A DNA stretch of 64,000 nt from Chryseobacterium sp. Leaf201. Its GTDB lineage: Bacteria; Bacteroidota; Bacteroidia; Flavobacteriales; Weeksellaceae. The translations under genes and the position numbers were made by a program. Below are positions 42,195 through 51,945 of this stretch, in pieces. The stretch lies in contig NZ_LMKA01000001.1 in NCBI RefSeq assembly GCF_001421435.1, positions 130,385 to 194,384 on the forward strand. The letters are read 5' to 3'. Below the pieces are notes generated by a model. The model was not told the DNA's origin. It saw only the letters and a list, made by a program, of their open reading frames with translations, and did not search any database. The number at the start of each line of letters is the position of its first letter. The stretch's first letter is position 1.

Positions 42195-43730
42195 TCAGGC
42201 ATTCCAGAATTCCCTGTCAAGGCTTCTGTACTGTATGGCTTCCGAAACGTGATTCGATAAAATATTTTCAGATTCTTCAAGGTCTGCAATGGTTCTGGCC
42301 ACTTTTAAGATCCGGTCATAGGCTCGTGCTGAAAGATTCAGTTTTTCCATAGCCATTTTGATGAGGCTGAAAGAAGTAGCATCCAGATTACAGTATTTTT
42401 CAATTTCTTTGGGTCCGATCTGTGCATTATAGCTGATTTTTAAATCTCTATACCGTTCCCGCTGGATTTCACGGGCAATCAGCACCCGCTTTCTGATGTC
42501 TTCGCTTTTCTCGCCTTTCCTCCGTTCAGTCAGTTGTTCAAATTCTACTTTCTGGACTTCGATGTGGATGTCGATTCTGTCTAAAAGAGGCCCGGAAAGT
42601 TTGCTCATGTACCGCTGCATTTCGTAAGAGGTTGAAGTGTTATTAGGATCATCCGGAAAAAATCCGCTCGGGCTCGGATTCATAGAAGCCACCAGCATGA
42701 AACTGGCAGGGTAGTTTACGGTAAACCTTGCTCTAGAGATGGTAACTTCCCGGTCTTCCAGCGGCTGCCTCATCACCTCCAGCACTGTTCTTTTGAATTC
42801 CGGCATTTCATCCAGAAATAAAACACCGTTATGCGCTAAAGATATTTCGCCGGGCTGCGGATAACTGCCGCCGCCAACCAAGGCCACATCCGAGATTGTA
42901 TGGTGCGGACTTCTAAAAGGACGTACAGTCATCAAAGAAGTTTCGGTTCCCATTTTTCCGGCAACAGAATGGATCTTTGTAGTCTCCAGTGCTTCTTTCA
43001 ATGATAAAGGCGGCAGAATACTCGGAACCCTTTTGGCCAGCATGGTTTTCCCGCTTCCCGGAGGGCCGATTAGGATGATATTGTGGCCTCCTGCCGCAGC
43101 CACTTCCATGGCTCTTTTGGCTGTTTCCTGACCCTTGACTTCTGAAAAATCAAACGGGAAATCATTCACTTTCTCCTGAAATTCTTTTCGGGTATCGATC
43201 TCCACTTTCTGAAGCGGCTTCCCTTCATTAAAAAAATCGATTACTTCTTTGATGTTTTCTGCAGCAAAGACATCGATATTGTTGACAATGGCTGCTTCAC
43301 GGGTATTCTGTTTCGGAAGGATGATCCCTTTAAAACCTTCTTCACGGGCCTGAATGGCAATCAGTAATACACCACGGACCGGCTGCAGTGTGCCGTCAAG
43401 AGAAAGCTCCCCCATAATGATATAATTCTGTATGTTTTCTGCCAAAATCTGGTCAGATGCCGCCAATATACCTATGGCAATACTCAGGTCATAGGCGGCT
43501 CCTTCTTTCCGGAGATCTGCCGGTGCCATATTGATCGTGATCTTTTTCCCGGGAATTTTGTAACCGACATTTTTTAAAGCAGCAGAAATCCTGTAACTGC
43601 TTTCTTTAATCGCATTATCGGCAAGGCCTACCAGGTGATAGCCTATTCCTCCGGTGTCTACATTAACTTCGATGGTAATGGTCTGTGCCGCAACTCCGTG
43701 AATGGCACTTCCGTAAATTTTAATCAGCAT
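42195..43730 (-). CDS. comM: YifB/ComM family Mg-chelatase-like AAA+ ATPase
   Basis: A 511-residue ComM-type protein. The N-terminal ChlI/Lon-like domain includes KITINMAPADLRKEGAAYDL. The AAA+ domain has Walker A GPPGSGKTMLAKR near residue 220, and HNGVLFLDEMPEF as Walker B. A C-terminal helical Mg_chelatase_C domain ends with ADLEESENILSNHVSEAIQYR. ComM is a branch-migration helicase that supports integration of transforming DNA; it fits with dprA elsewhere in this window. Confidence 0.92.
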   Translation of the reverse strand: MLIKIYGSAIHGVAAQTITIEVNVDTGGIGYHLVGLADNAIKESSYRISAALKNVGYKIPGKKITINMAPADLRKEGAAYDLSIAIGILAASDQILAENIQNYIIMGELSLDGTLQPVRGVLLIAIQAREEGFKGIILPKQNTREAAIVNNIDVFAAENIKEVIDFFNEGKPLQKVEIDTRKEFQEKVNDFPFDFSEVKGQETAKRAMEVAAAGGHNIILIGPPGSGKTMLAKRVPSILPPLSLKEALETTKIHSVAGKMGTETSLMTVRPFRSPHHTISDVALVGGGSYPQPGEISLAHNGVLFLDEMPEFKRTVLEVMRQPLEDREVTISRARFTVNYPASFMLVASMNPSPSGFFPDDPNNTSTSYEMQRYMSKLSGPLLDRIDIHIEVQKVEFEQLTERRKGEKSEDIRKRVLIAREIQRERYRDLKISYNAQIGPKEIEKYCNLDATSFSLIKMAMEKLNLSARAYDRILKVARTIADLEESENILSNHVSEAIQYRSLDREFWNA

Positions 43731-44042
43731 TGATCGGTGTTTACGGTAAAAATAAAAAAATATAAATAACCGGATTTTTATTAAAATTCGCCGTATGGTG
43801 AAATTTTTAAAAAGCTTTTCATAAATTATTGAAAATTGATTTAAATGTGTAGTTGAAAAATAAAAGGACAGGTAAAAAATTAACTATCGGGCCAATTTAT
43901 AAGAGATTTATATTGAAGGTTTTTTTTAGCTGCATCATCATACAAATAAGCATCAGAAAAATATAAAGTGTATTATTTCATCAGGATATTATGGTTCTCA
44001 GTACTATTTTCAAATGATAAACTTTAAAAAATATCTTTAACT
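43731..44042. other. 312-base intergenic region without a recognisable gene
   Basis: AT-rich sequence between the YifB start and the HxlR stop. No reading frame, hairpin or consensus promoter box was seen. Confidence 0.5.
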
Positions 44043-44438
44043 CTAAGAATTTTTTTTGTTCCCGTCAGACATTTCGCTTTTGATTTTTGCCCTGTGCTGA
44101 ATTCCCCATCTTGTCATAGCGCCAACCAGTTCTTCCAATGTATGACTGTAGGGTAACAACTGATATTCAATCAGGACAGGATAGCCAACAGAAACCTTTT
44201 TAATAATAAAACCGTTAAGTTCCAGTTCCTTTAACTCACTTGATAAAACCCTTGCAGAAATACCCTTAACCTGCCTCTGAAGTTCGCTGAAACGATTGTT
44301 TCCTCTTGCCATAGCGATAATGATCATTAATTTCCATTTACCGCCGACTGCGTACAAAGCATCACTTACCGCATCTAAAACCGTGTGGCAGTCATCAGTA
44401 AATTCCTTATTAATTTCAGCTGAATTTTTTTCTTCCAT
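44043..44438 (-). CDS. HxlR family transcription regulator
   Basis: A 131-residue winged-helix regulator: CHTVLDAVSDALYAVGGKWKLMIIIAMARGNNRFSEL is the N-terminal helix and first HTH part, ARVLSSELKELELNGFI the recognition region, and VEYQLLPYSHTLEEL-like sequence the wing. The single Cys near residue 17 is conserved in redox-sensing members. It is divergent from an NTF2-like gene, and a small palindrome lies before its start. Confidence 0.88.
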   Translation of the reverse strand: MEEKNSAEINKEFTDDCHTVLDAVSDALYAVGGKWKLMIIIAMARGNNRFSELQRQVKGISARVLSSELKELELNGFIIKKVSVGYPVLIEYQLLPYSHTLEELVGAMTRWGIQHRAKIKSEMSDGNKKNS

Positions 44439-44453
44439 GTTGATTGCAATGTT

Positions 44454-44466
44454 GTTATCTGATAAC
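44454..44466. promoter_or_regulatory. Palindrome between the HxlR and NTF2-like genes
   Basis: GTTATC-T-GATAAC is a perfect odd palindrome 16 bases upstream of the HxlR ATG, a plausible autoregulatory site. Confidence 0.4.
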
Positions 44467-44627
44467 CTTTTAGTAACTGGTAATAAATTGTAATCAAATA
44501 TAATATAATTTTACCCATAAGAAAAAGGGAAAATAATCTCAGTAAAGCTTCATTTACTTTTCGAAAAGTCCATGTGATTAACAATTAATTATATACAAAA
44601 TAATTTTAACAATAAATACAATACATT

Positions 44628-45068
44628 ATGACATTAGAAATGGTACAGACAAAAGAAGATTTAAGAAATTTAGTCGATGACTATGCTTACTTAGGCGATG
44701 AGAAAAAGGTTTCTGAAGTAATGGATCTCTTTACACCCGATCTTACTTACAAAGTATATATGAACGGAAACCTGATTTCAAACGTTTCGGGAAGGAAAGA
44801 GATGGAACGGAATTTTAATGGGCATGCTGCAGAAGTGAAAACCTACTTTACATTAAATGGTCAGCACACGGTAAAAATTAGCGGTGACACGGCAACCGGG
44901 ATTTCTTTCGCGACCATGAAAATGGTTAGGGAAACAGAAGGTCAGAATATTTTAACTGATTATAATGTAAAATATGAAGACCATTACCTGAAACAAAATG
45001 GGACATGGCTGATAAAAGACCGTATCGGACATTTTATGATCATAGAAGCAAGGCCGCTTAACCATTAA
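44628..45068 (+). CDS. NTF2-like (SnoaL-type) protein
   Basis: A 146-residue single-domain protein of the nuclear transport factor 2/SnoaL fold: LRNLVDDYAYLGDEKKVSEVMDLFTPDL at the N-terminus and LTDYNVKYEDHYLKQNGTWLIKDR near the C-terminus are the two edges of the cone-shaped pocket. The fold serves many isomerases, dehydratases and binding proteins, so the substrate cannot be named. It is probably controlled by the divergent HxlR protein. Confidence 0.82.
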   Translation: MTLEMVQTKEDLRNLVDDYAYLGDEKKVSEVMDLFTPDLTYKVYMNGNLISNVSGRKEMERNFNGHAAEVKTYFTLNGQHTVKISGDTATGISFATMKMVRETEGQNILTDYNVKYEDHYLKQNGTWLIKDRIGHFMIIEARPLNH

Positions 45069-45128
45069 TAGGTTACTTACCATTGATTTTTAAATGAGGT
45101 GTACTTCATGATTCAATTGTATAACAAA

Positions 45129-45158
45129 AACGGCCGTTTCATTCCTGAAACAGCCGTT
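45129..45158 (-). terminator. Terminator of the sufABCD operon
   Basis: Arms AACGGCCGTTTC and GAAACAGCCGTT pair with a single mismatch around a six-base loop. The minus strand then runs into five T residues, 25 bases after the sufD stop codon. Confidence 0.75.
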
Positions 45159-45182
45159 ATGTATTTATCAACTATATAGTAA

Positions 45183-46490
45183 TTAAAATTCTATATCAAC
45201 TTCCAGTTTCTCCGCCAAAAGCTTTGAAATTTTTTCTTTTAACGGTTCGATGTCGATATTCTGCATCGCGTCATTGGCAAAAGCATATAAAAGCAGTGCC
45301 TGGGCTTCTTTTTTAGAAATCCCTCTTGCCCTCAGGTAGAATAAGGCATCCTCATTCAACTGGCCTACCGTACAGCCGTGGGAACATTTTACATCATCTG
45401 CAAAAATTTCCAGCTGGGGCTTGGTGTCAATAATTGCGCCTTCGCTTAATAAAACATTGTTGTTCTGCTGATAGGCATTGGTTTTCTGGGCCAGTTTATC
45501 TACAAATACCTTCCCGTTGAAAACCCCGTGAGATTTCCCGTTGAAAATACCTTTATAATTCTGATAGCTCTCACAGTTCGGAAAATTGTGGTGAACCGCT
45601 GTATGGTGGTCTACCAACTGGTCTTTTCCGATGATGGTGATCCCGTTCATGAATGAATTGATATTTGATCCGTTATGGATAAAATCAAGGTTGTTCCTTA
45701 CCAGTTTGCCTCCGAAAGAAAAGGTGTTTACAGTGGTTAAACTGTCTTTTTCCTGTTTTGCGAAAGTACTGTCGATGAGGTATGACGTATCACTGTCATT
45801 CTGTACTTTATGCCAGTCTGCCTTTGCATTGGGATACGTGAAAATTTCTGTCACCGAATTGGTCAGCACGTAGGAACCGTCAAAATTATGGTGGCTTTCG
45901 ATGATTTCCACTTTGGAACCTTCTTCTGCAATCAATAAATTCCTTGTATTATAGAAGGTGTTTTCTTCCTGATTCTGAGAAATGTAAAAAATGTGGATCG
46001 GTTTTTCAATCACTACATTTTTAGGGACTTTCAGAAAGAATCCGTATTTGCAGTACGCCTGGTTCAGGTTTGTGAACGCAGATTTGTCTGAAGCAATTGT
46101 ATTAAAATATTTATCAAAAACATCTCTGTGCTTTTCATCATTCAAAGCATAATTGAATGAAAGGAACTCAGCGTTTTCTATGGAAACTTTTGACAGCTCT
46201 TTACAGAGCCTGCCGTTTACGAAAGTAATCCAGTCGAAATTCTCTTCACCCAGATGAAGCTGGTCCAGCTGCTCTTTGGTGATGTTATGATTTTCTTTCG
46301 GGAAAAAGTTGTATTCCTTTTCAGTGATTTCCTTAAGGCTGGTATATCTGTATTCTTCGTCTTTTTTAGTCGGGAAACCCATGTTTTCAAATCTTTGCAG
46401 AGCTGCTTTTCTGTCCCCATCCAGAAATCTGTGACGGAGGCTCTCCAAAAACGCATGATGGTTTCCTGTAATCTGTTCTTTTAATGCCAT
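45183..46490 (-). CDS. sufD: Fe-S cluster assembly protein SufD
   Basis: A 435-residue SufD, partner of SufB in the SufBC2D scaffold that builds iron-sulfur clusters. The right-handed parallel beta-helix core has IEIIESHHNFDGSYVLTN and HGVFNGKVFVDKLAQKTNAYQ, and the C-terminal ADDVKCSHGCTVGQLNEDALFYLRARGI carries the conserved Cys and His. The ATG at 46490 (MALKEQITG) is preferred over one nine codons upstream, which lacks conservation. Last gene of the suf operon. Confidence 0.93.
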   Translation of the reverse strand: MALKEQITGNHHAFLESLRHRFLDGDRKAALQRFENMGFPTKKDEEYRYTSLKEITEKEYNFFPKENHNITKEQLDQLHLGEENFDWITFVNGRLCKELSKVSIENAEFLSFNYALNDEKHRDVFDKYFNTIASDKSAFTNLNQAYCKYGFFLKVPKNVVIEKPIHIFYISQNQEENTFYNTRNLLIAEEGSKVEIIESHHNFDGSYVLTNSVTEIFTYPNAKADWHKVQNDSDTSYLIDSTFAKQEKDSLTTVNTFSFGGKLVRNNLDFIHNGSNINSFMNGITIIGKDQLVDHHTAVHHNFPNCESYQNYKGIFNGKSHGVFNGKVFVDKLAQKTNAYQQNNNVLLSEGAIIDTKPQLEIFADDVKCSHGCTVGQLNEDALFYLRARGISKKEAQALLLYAFANDAMQNIDIEPLKEKISKLLAEKLEVDIEF

Positions 46491-46624
46491 TACTGGTATA
46501 TGTGTGGTTTGCACCATTTTTTTCTTTTTATTAGGCTGAAATCTGTCATTCCGCGGAATGAATAGCTAGCTGTAAAGCATCAATTAATAAAACATTTCTG
46601 TTTTTTAATCTCTGAATCTTTCAA

Positions 46625-47368
46625 TTAATTTAAAAGCCAGTCGTATCCTTTTTCTTCCAGCTCCAGGGCAAGGGATTTGTCACCGGTTTTGATGATTCTT
46701 CCGTTGGCCAGAACGTGGACAAAATCAGGCTGAATATAGTTAAGCAGTCTCTGATAGTGGGTAATCAGAAGAACGGCATTTCCTTCGTTTTTAAACGTAT
46801 TTACGCCGTCTGCAACGATTCTCAAAGCATCAATATCAAGTCCGGAATCCGTTTCGTCAAGAATAGCCAGTTTCGGGTTAAGCATCATCATCTGGAAGAT
46901 CTCATTTCTTTTCTTTTCACCTCCGGAAAAACCTTCGTTAAGTGATCTTGAAAGGAAATCTTTTTTAATGCCCAGTTGTTCAGATTTCTCACGGATCATG
47001 GCCAGCATATCTTTTGCTGACATATCCTCCAGTCCGTTTGCTTTTCTGTTTTCGTTTAATGCCGCTTTAATGAAATTGGTTACGGAAACACCCGGGATTT
47101 CCACAGGATACTGGAAAGAAAGGAAAATTCCTTTGTGGGCTCTTTCTTCCGGAGCATCTTCAATGATGTTTTCACCGTCAAAGATAATTTCACCTTCCGT
47201 TACTTCGTAATCTTCTTTCCCTGCAATGATGGATGAAAGTGTAGATTTTCCGGCTCCGTTCGGCCCCATGATCGCATGAACTTCGCCCGGCTTTATTTCA
47301 AGATTGATTCCTTTTAAAATTTGTGCGCCGTCTTCAATTCTGGCGTGTAAGTTTTTTATCTCTAACAT
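46625..47368 (-). CDS. sufC: Fe-S cluster assembly ATPase SufC
   Basis: A 247-residue ABC-type ATPase. Walker A GPNGAGKS is at residues 35-42, the Q-loop near SFQYP, signature FSGGEKKRNEI and Walker B LAILDETDSGLDIDAL. The modified signature after SGGE is specific to SufC. It energises cluster assembly on SufBD. It lies between sufB and sufD with spacers of 107 and 134 bases. Confidence 0.95.
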   Translation of the reverse strand: MLEIKNLHARIEDGAQILKGINLEIKPGEVHAIMGPNGAGKSTLSSIIAGKEDYEVTEGEIIFDGENIIEDAPEERAHKGIFLSFQYPVEIPGVSVTNFIKAALNENRKANGLEDMSAKDMLAMIREKSEQLGIKKDFLSRSLNEGFSGGEKKRNEIFQMMMLNPKLAILDETDSGLDIDALRIVADGVNTFKNEGNAVLLITHYQRLLNYIQPDFVHVLANGRIIKTGDKSLALELEEKGYDWLLN

Positions 47369-47475
47369 ATATTTTAGTTTATCGCAAGGCTAGACTAAGA
47401 TTTTTTAATCTCCTTTGCTTTTTTAGGATAAACAAAGGCGCTAACGCTTATCAATGAAATACTATTTCTAATTAA

Positions 47476-48924
47476 TTACCCTACAGAACCTTCCAGAGAA
47501 ATTTCCAGCAGTTTCTGGGCTTCAATGGCAAACTCCATAGGCAGTTTATTTAAAACTTCCTTACTGAAACCGTTTACAATCAGGGCGATGGCTCTTTCCG
47601 TGTCAATTCCTCTCTGGTTGCAGTAAAAAATCTGGTCTTCCCCGATTTTTGAAGTCGTGGCTTCGTGCTCCAGCTGGGCGGTCGGATCTTTGATCTCGAT
47701 GTATGGGAAGGTATGCGCTCCGCATTCGTTACCCATCAGCAGAGAATCACATTGTGAGAAATTTCTCGCTCCTTTGGCTGAAGGCATTACTTTAACCAAT
47801 CCACGGTAAGAGTTCTGGGATTTTCCTGCAGAGATCCCTTTTGAAATGATGGTTGACTTAGTATTTTTCCCGATGTGGATCATCTTGGTTCCCGTATCTG
47901 CATACTGGTGGTTGTTGGTTACCGCGATAGAGTAGAACTCACCGATGGAACCGTCACCTTTCAGGATACATGACGGGTATTTCCAGGTTACCGCAGATCC
48001 TGTTTCCACCTGGGTCCAGGAGATTTTTGCTTTTCTTTCGCAAAGCCCTCTCTTGGTTACAAAGTTGAAAACACCTCCTTTTCCTTCTTCATTCCCGGGA
48101 TACCAGTTCTGAACGGTTGAATATTTAATTTCAGCATTATCCAGTGCAATCAGTTCAACTACGGCTGCGTGAAGCTGGTTTTCATCCCTTGACGGTGCTG
48201 TACATCCTTCAAGATAAGAAACGTAGCTTCCTTCATCCGCAATCACAAGCGTTCTTTCAAACTGTCCTGTTCCGGCCTGGTTGATACGGAAGTAGGTAGA
48301 TAATTCCATAGGGCATCTTACACCTTTCGGGATGTAGCAGAAACTTCCGTCAGAAAAAACGGCGGAATTCAAAGCGGCATAGAAATTATCACCTCTCGGA
48401 ACTACTTTACCGATATATTTTCTTATCAGATCCGGATGGTTTTTGATAGCCTCGGAAATTGAGCAGAAGATAATTCCCTTTTCTGCCAATGTATCCTGGA
48501 AAGTGGTTTTCACGGAAACCGAATCCATTACAATATCCACAGCAACTCCGGAAAGCCTTTTCTGCTCTTCGATATTGATTCCCAATTTTGCGAACGTTGC
48601 CAGTAATTCAGGGTCTACTTCATCAAGGCTGTCCAGCTCAGGTTTTGATTTCGGTGCAGCATAATACCGGATGGCCTGAAAATCAGGTTTTGTGTATTTG
48701 ATATTCGCCCATTCCGGCTCAATCATTTTTTTCCAGATTCTGAAAGATTCCAGACGCCAGTCTGTCATCCATTCCGGCTCTTCTTTTTTAGCAGAAATAG
48801 CACGGACAATATCTTCATTCAGGCCGATCGGAAAATCTTCATAATCGATTTTCGTTTCCCAGCCGAACTCATATTTTTTATTTTCTAAATCGACCCTCAG
48901 ATCGTCTTCAGTATATTTACTCAT
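47476..48924 (-). CDS. sufB: Fe-S cluster assembly protein SufB
   Basis: A 482-residue SufB scaffold. The signature [20 protein letters not shown] and [18 protein letters not shown] are followed by the beta-helix ([19 protein letters not shown]), and the C-terminal [21 protein letters not shown] and [13 protein letters not shown] hold the active-site Cys region and His. It receives sulfur and iron to form a cluster. Length and order in the operon are normal. Confidence 0.95.
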   Translation of the reverse strand: MSKYTEDDLRVDLENKKYEFGWETKIDYEDFPIGLNEDIVRAISAKKEEPEWMTDWRLESFRIWKKMIEPEWANIKYTKPDFQAIRYYAAPKSKPELDSLDEVDPELLATFAKLGINIEEQKRLSGVAVDIVMDSVSVKTTFQDTLAEKGIIFCSISEAIKNHPDLIRKYIGKVVPRGDNFYAALNSAVFSDGSFCYIPKGVRCPMELSTYFRINQAGTGQFERTLVIADEGSYVSYLEGCTAPSRDENQLHAAVVELIALDNAEIKYSTVQNWYPGNEEGKGGVFNFVTKRGLCERKAKISWTQVETGSAVTWKYPSCILKGDGSIGEFYSIAVTNNHQYADTGTKMIHIGKNTKSTIISKGISAGKSQNSYRGLVKVMPSAKGARNFSQCDSLLMGNECGAHTFPYIEIKDPTAQLEHEATTSKIGEDQIFYCNQRGIDTERAIALIVNGFSKEVLNKLPMEFAIEAQKLLEISLEGSVG

Positions 48925-48990
48925 TTTTGTAGATTATAGAGATCAGCGGCCAGTTTCGCAGTATGCTAACTTATCACCCCTGATTTCCAG

Positions 48991-49320
48991 TTATAAAGAA
49001 AAACTTTCTCCGCATCCGCAGGTCCGGGATGCATTGGGATTATTAAATACAAACCCTTTTCCGTTTAAGCCTCCTGAGTATTCAAGAACGGTCCCTGCCA
49101 GATAAAGAATTGATTTTTTATCAATAACAATTTTAACGTTATTGTCTTCAAACATTTGATCTGTGTCTGTCTTTTGGTTGTCAAACTTCAAAACATATTC
49201 TAAACCAGAACATCCTCCGCTTTTTACCCCCACTCTTATATAATCTTCAACCGGGTTGAAGCCTTCCTCTGTCATCAGCTGAATGGCTTTTGCCTTTGCT
49301 TGGTCTGATACTTTTATCAT
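48991..49320 (-). CDS. sufA: A-type Fe-S carrier protein (SufA/IscA family)
   Basis: A 109-residue HesB/IscA-fold carrier. The three cluster-ligand cysteines are Cys37 (GGCSGLEY), Cys101 and Cys103 (TCGCGESF). It accepts clusters from SufBCD and hands them to client proteins. It is the first gene of the operon, 66 bases before sufB. Confidence 0.92.
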   Translation of the reverse strand: MIKVSDQAKAKAIQLMTEEGFNPVEDYIRVGVKSGGCSGLEYVLKFDNQKTDTDQMFEDNNVKIVIDKKSILYLAGTVLEYSGGLNGKGFVFNNPNASRTCGCGESFSL

Positions 49321-49348
49321 TGTATTTATTTAGAATGATTTAATGTTA

Positions 49349-49356
49349 CAAAAATA
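49349..49356 (-). promoter_or_regulatory. -7 promoter box of the suf operon
   Basis: The minus strand reads TATTTTTG (TAnnTTTG), 28 bases before the sufA ATG. Confidence 0.5.
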
Positions 49357-49467
49357 CGAACAATAATTAGTATATAAAAATTAGCGATTTTATTTTATCG
49401 ATTTTTATTATTGATACCTTTAACTTTAGCCGTATTTTAAAATCAAAATAACAAAATCAGCCTTATA

Positions 49468-50292
49468 ATGAAAAAACCCATACTTATTGCTTTCATCCTG
49501 ATGATGAATACTGTTTTTGCCCAGACCAACAGGTTTGTATATCAGGTTACCGCAAAACCGAATGCCTCTGATAAAAATGAGGTTAAAACTGAAAATGCCT
49601 ATCTGGATATCTCCCCGGAAAAATCGGTTTTCTATTCTGAGAACAGGATCAAAAGAGACTCTGTTATGCAGGCTAATTTTAAAAGCGGCGGAGCCAGAGG
49701 GTTCAAAAGGGAGCAGATGGAAGGTTTAAGGACCAATATCAATTATACCGTTGAAAAAAACAAAGCCGACCAGAAAACATTTTTTAAAGACAGGATCGGA
49801 AGAGACATGTATATGTATGAGGAAGACAGGCCGATTAACTGGAAAATCTCTTCTGAAACAAGAAAAATAGGGGAGTACAAAGTACAGAAGGCAGAAACGG
49901 ATTTCGGAGGCAGAACATGGACTGCCTGGTTTACCACTGACCTGCCTTATCCCGACGGGCCGTATAAGTTTAACGGGCTTCCGGGGCTTATTGTGAAAGT
50001 GGAAGATGATAAAGGGGAATATTCTTTTGACCTGATGAAGAATTATAAAATCGCAGATCTTCCTGCACTGAACCAGTTCGGGAATACGGTTAAAGTAAAA
50101 CGTGCTGATTATACAAAACAGCTGAAGAAATTTCAGGAAGATCCTATGGCCTTTATGGGGCAGGGCGGAGGAGGCCCTCAGATGAGAATGGGAGGCGGCG
50201 GAAACCAGAATCCTGCCGATATGAGAAAGCGGATGGAAGAACGGATTAAAGAAGAAGCCAAAAGAAACAGCAATCCTATTGAATTGCCGTAA
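49468..50292 (+). CDS. GLPGLI family secreted protein
   Basis: A 274-residue protein with a signal peptide (ending MNTVFAQ, residue 19). The name-giving motif KFNGLPGLIVKVEDDKGEYSF is present around residues 172-192, with TAWFTTDLPYPDGPY before it. A Gly-rich and Met-rich stretch (GQGGGGPQMRMGGGGNQ) and a charged helix end the protein. The family is restricted to Bacteroidota and is of unknown function; a secreted or envelope role is likely. Confidence 0.88.
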   Translation: MKKPILIAFILMMNTVFAQTNRFVYQVTAKPNASDKNEVKTENAYLDISPEKSVFYSENRIKRDSVMQANFKSGGARGFKREQMEGLRTNINYTVEKNKADQKTFFKDRIGRDMYMYEEDRPINWKISSETRKIGEYKVQKAETDFGGRTWTAWFTTDLPYPDGPYKFNGLPGLIVKVEDDKGEYSFDLMKNYKIADLPALNQFGNTVKVKRADYTKQLKKFQEDPMAFMGQGGGGPQMRMGGGGNQNPADMRKRMEERIKEEAKRNSNPIELP

Positions 50293-50303
50293 GAACAAAA
50301 TAA

Positions 50304-50338
50304 AACCCTGAAGATCATTTTCTTCAGGGTTATTTTTT
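50304..50338. terminator. Bidirectional terminator after the GLPGLI gene
   Basis: Stem AACCCTGAAGA / TCTTCAGGGTT with a six-base loop and T-rich sequence on both strands, between two convergent genes. Confidence 0.85.
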
Positions 50339-50353
50339 ATGAGTAAATTGAAA

Positions 50354-51205
50354 TTATTTCAAAAGCTGATTGAAAGTATCACCCTGCGTGATGTCTCCGG
50401 TATTGTAGCCTTTCATAAACCATTCTTTACGCTGTGCAGATGATCCGTGGGTAAAGCTTTCCTGGTTCACATATCCCTGGGATCTTTTCTGGATGTTGTC
50501 GTCACCTACTGCTTCCGCCGCGCTGATGGCTGCATCAATATCTCCCGGCTCCAGAATTTTTTCTCGGGCATCGGTCTGCTTTGCCCATACGCCGGCATAA
50601 AAATCTGCCTGAAGCTCTGTGGCTACGGAAACCCTGTTCATTTCCTCCTCAGAATACCGGCCGCTTCGTCTCAGTTCATCAACCTTTTGGGTCGTGCCTA
50701 AAAGTGTCTGGACGTGATGCCCTACTTCATGAGCCAGAACATATGCCACCGTAAATTCCGTTACCTGTGCGCCGAATCTTTGCTGCAGCTCATTAAAGAA
50801 ACTCATATCCATGTATACGGACTGATCTGCAGGACAGTAAAAAGGTCCCATTGCAGCCTGTGCCGTTCCGCAGCCTGACTCTGTAGTCTGTTCAAAAAGA
50901 ATAATTTTAGGCGGTGTGTAATTCATGCCGTTCTGCTGGAAAACCTGGTCCCATGTGGTCATATTCCATTTTCCCATCATATCCACCATTTCGCCGATTT
51001 TTTTATCTTCCTGCGTCAGCTCCCTTTGTTCGGTTCGTAGAGACCCCGAGCCTGAGCCTGAAGATAAAATAGCTGAAGGATCACCTCCCAGGAAAAAAAC
51101 AATCGCTGCAATAATCAGTGTTCCCAGTCCGCCACCTACAACGGCCCCGCCGCCTAATCCGCGCCGGTCTTCCACATTACCGCCCCTGTCGTCTGTCCAT
51201 CTCAT
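50354..51205 (-). CDS. Neutral zinc metallopeptidase (YpfJ family)
   Basis: A 283-residue membrane-anchored protein. A short charged and Gly-rich cytoplasmic N-terminus is followed by one membrane segment (about residues 26-41), and HEVGH at 159-163 is the zinc site, with a downstream Glu ligand likely in VATELQADFYAGVW. It matches the YpfJ/putative neutral zinc metallopeptidase family, whose substrate is unknown. It is divergent from the lipoprotein gene upstream of the YgiBC-like pair. Confidence 0.87.
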   Translation of the reverse strand: MRWTDDRGGNVEDRRGLGGGAVVGGGLGTLIIAAIVFFLGGDPSAILSSGSGSGSLRTEQRELTQEDKKIGEMVDMMGKWNMTTWDQVFQQNGMNYTPPKIILFEQTTESGCGTAQAAMGPFYCPADQSVYMDMSFFNELQQRFGAQVTEFTVAYVLAHEVGHHVQTLLGTTQKVDELRRSGRYSEEEMNRVSVATELQADFYAGVWAKQTDAREKILEPGDIDAAISAAEAVGDDNIQKRSQGYVNQESFTHGSSAQRKEWFMKGYNTGDITQGDTFNQLLK

Positions 51206-51254
51206 AATTTATTATTTATATGTAAATTTAGAATTATTATCATTACGAAATAAT

Positions 51255-51262
51255 TACTTTTG
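51255..51262 (+). promoter_or_regulatory. -7 box before the YgiBC-like operon; shifts the start of its first gene
   Basis: TACTTTTG matches TAnnTTTG and ends on the G of a GTG at 51262, so that GTG is unlikely to be translated. The next in-frame GTG at 51280 begins a normal lipoprotein signal. Confidence 0.45.
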
Positions 51263-51279
51263 TGAAAAATTATGCCAAA

Positions 51280-51606
51280 GTGAGAAAAATTAAACAAATC
51301 TCTCTATTCGTTCTCTTAGTAAGCCTTGTTTCCTGTAATGAGAAAGAAAACAAAGAAGATGAGGTAAGCAGTGCTGATAAAAAAGCATCCATAGAAACCG
51401 TGCTCTCCGTGCAGCATGCAGGGGATTCTGATATCCTGGTGACCAGACATAAGGTTTGGAAAGACCACAAACTTTTAAAGGAAATCGTTAAAAAAGATAC
51501 GATTCCGGCACTGGGTGATTCTTTGCAAGTGGTGGAAGACGAAAACGGGAATGAGCACAACGCTCTTGTGAAAAAAGATTACGAATTTTATATTACGGTT
51601 CAGTAA
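51280..51606 (+). CDS. Small lipoprotein, first gene of the YgiBC-like operon
   Basis: A 108-residue lipoprotein (GTG start; lipobox LVSLVSC, Cys19) with an acidic linker and a small C-terminal domain ending DYEFYITVQ. No family is recognised. It ends one base before the next gene, so the three genes here are one transcript. The GTG at 51262 gives six more residues but overlaps the promoter box. Confidence 0.55.
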   Translation: MRKIKQISLFVLLVSLVSCNEKENKEDEVSSADKKASIETVLSVQHAGDSDILVTRHKVWKDHKLLKEIVKKDTIPALGDSLQVVEDENGNEHNALVKKDYEFYITVQ

Positions 51607-51607
51607 C

Positions 51608-51940
51608 ATGAAAAAATCAGGTTCTATTAAACTGCTTTTCGTGACGGGAATTCTTGTTGCCTGCGCTCAGGAACCGCCCCGCGATCAGTGGAAAAATGAA
51701 AAGAAAGTATACATGAGGTCTGATACTACAGCATCGTACTCAAGAACACACGGCTTTATGACAGGACTTTTACTGTATCACGCTTTCAGGCCGTATGGTG
51801 CCTACAACAACGGCGGTTATCAGCGGGCCGGCTATTACAGCAATGCCATCAATTCCGGATCAAATATCGGAAGAAGCACCTATAAAGGAAAAGTAGTAAG
51901 AGGCGGGCTCGGCAGAAGCGGTTTCAGAGCATCTTCATAA
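51608..51940 (+). CDS. YgiB-like (DUF1190/UPF0441-type) lipoprotein
   Basis: A 110-residue lipoprotein (lipobox GILVAC, Cys17). After a polar linker comes FMTGLLLYHAFRP, then a Tyr/Gly/Asn-rich stretch and a tail KGKVVRGGLGRSGF that parallels the VTRGGFG ending of E. coli YgiB. It directly precedes a glutathionylspermidine-synthase-like gene, as YgiB precedes YgiC. The match is one of architecture and context rather than strong sequence identity. Role unknown. Confidence 0.55.
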   Translation: MKKSGSIKLLFVTGILVACAQEPPRDQWKNEKKVYMRSDTTASYSRTHGFMTGLLLYHAFRPYGAYNNGGYQRAGYYSNAINSGSNIGRSTYKGKVVRGGLGRSGFRASS

Positions 51941-51945
51941 ATAAT

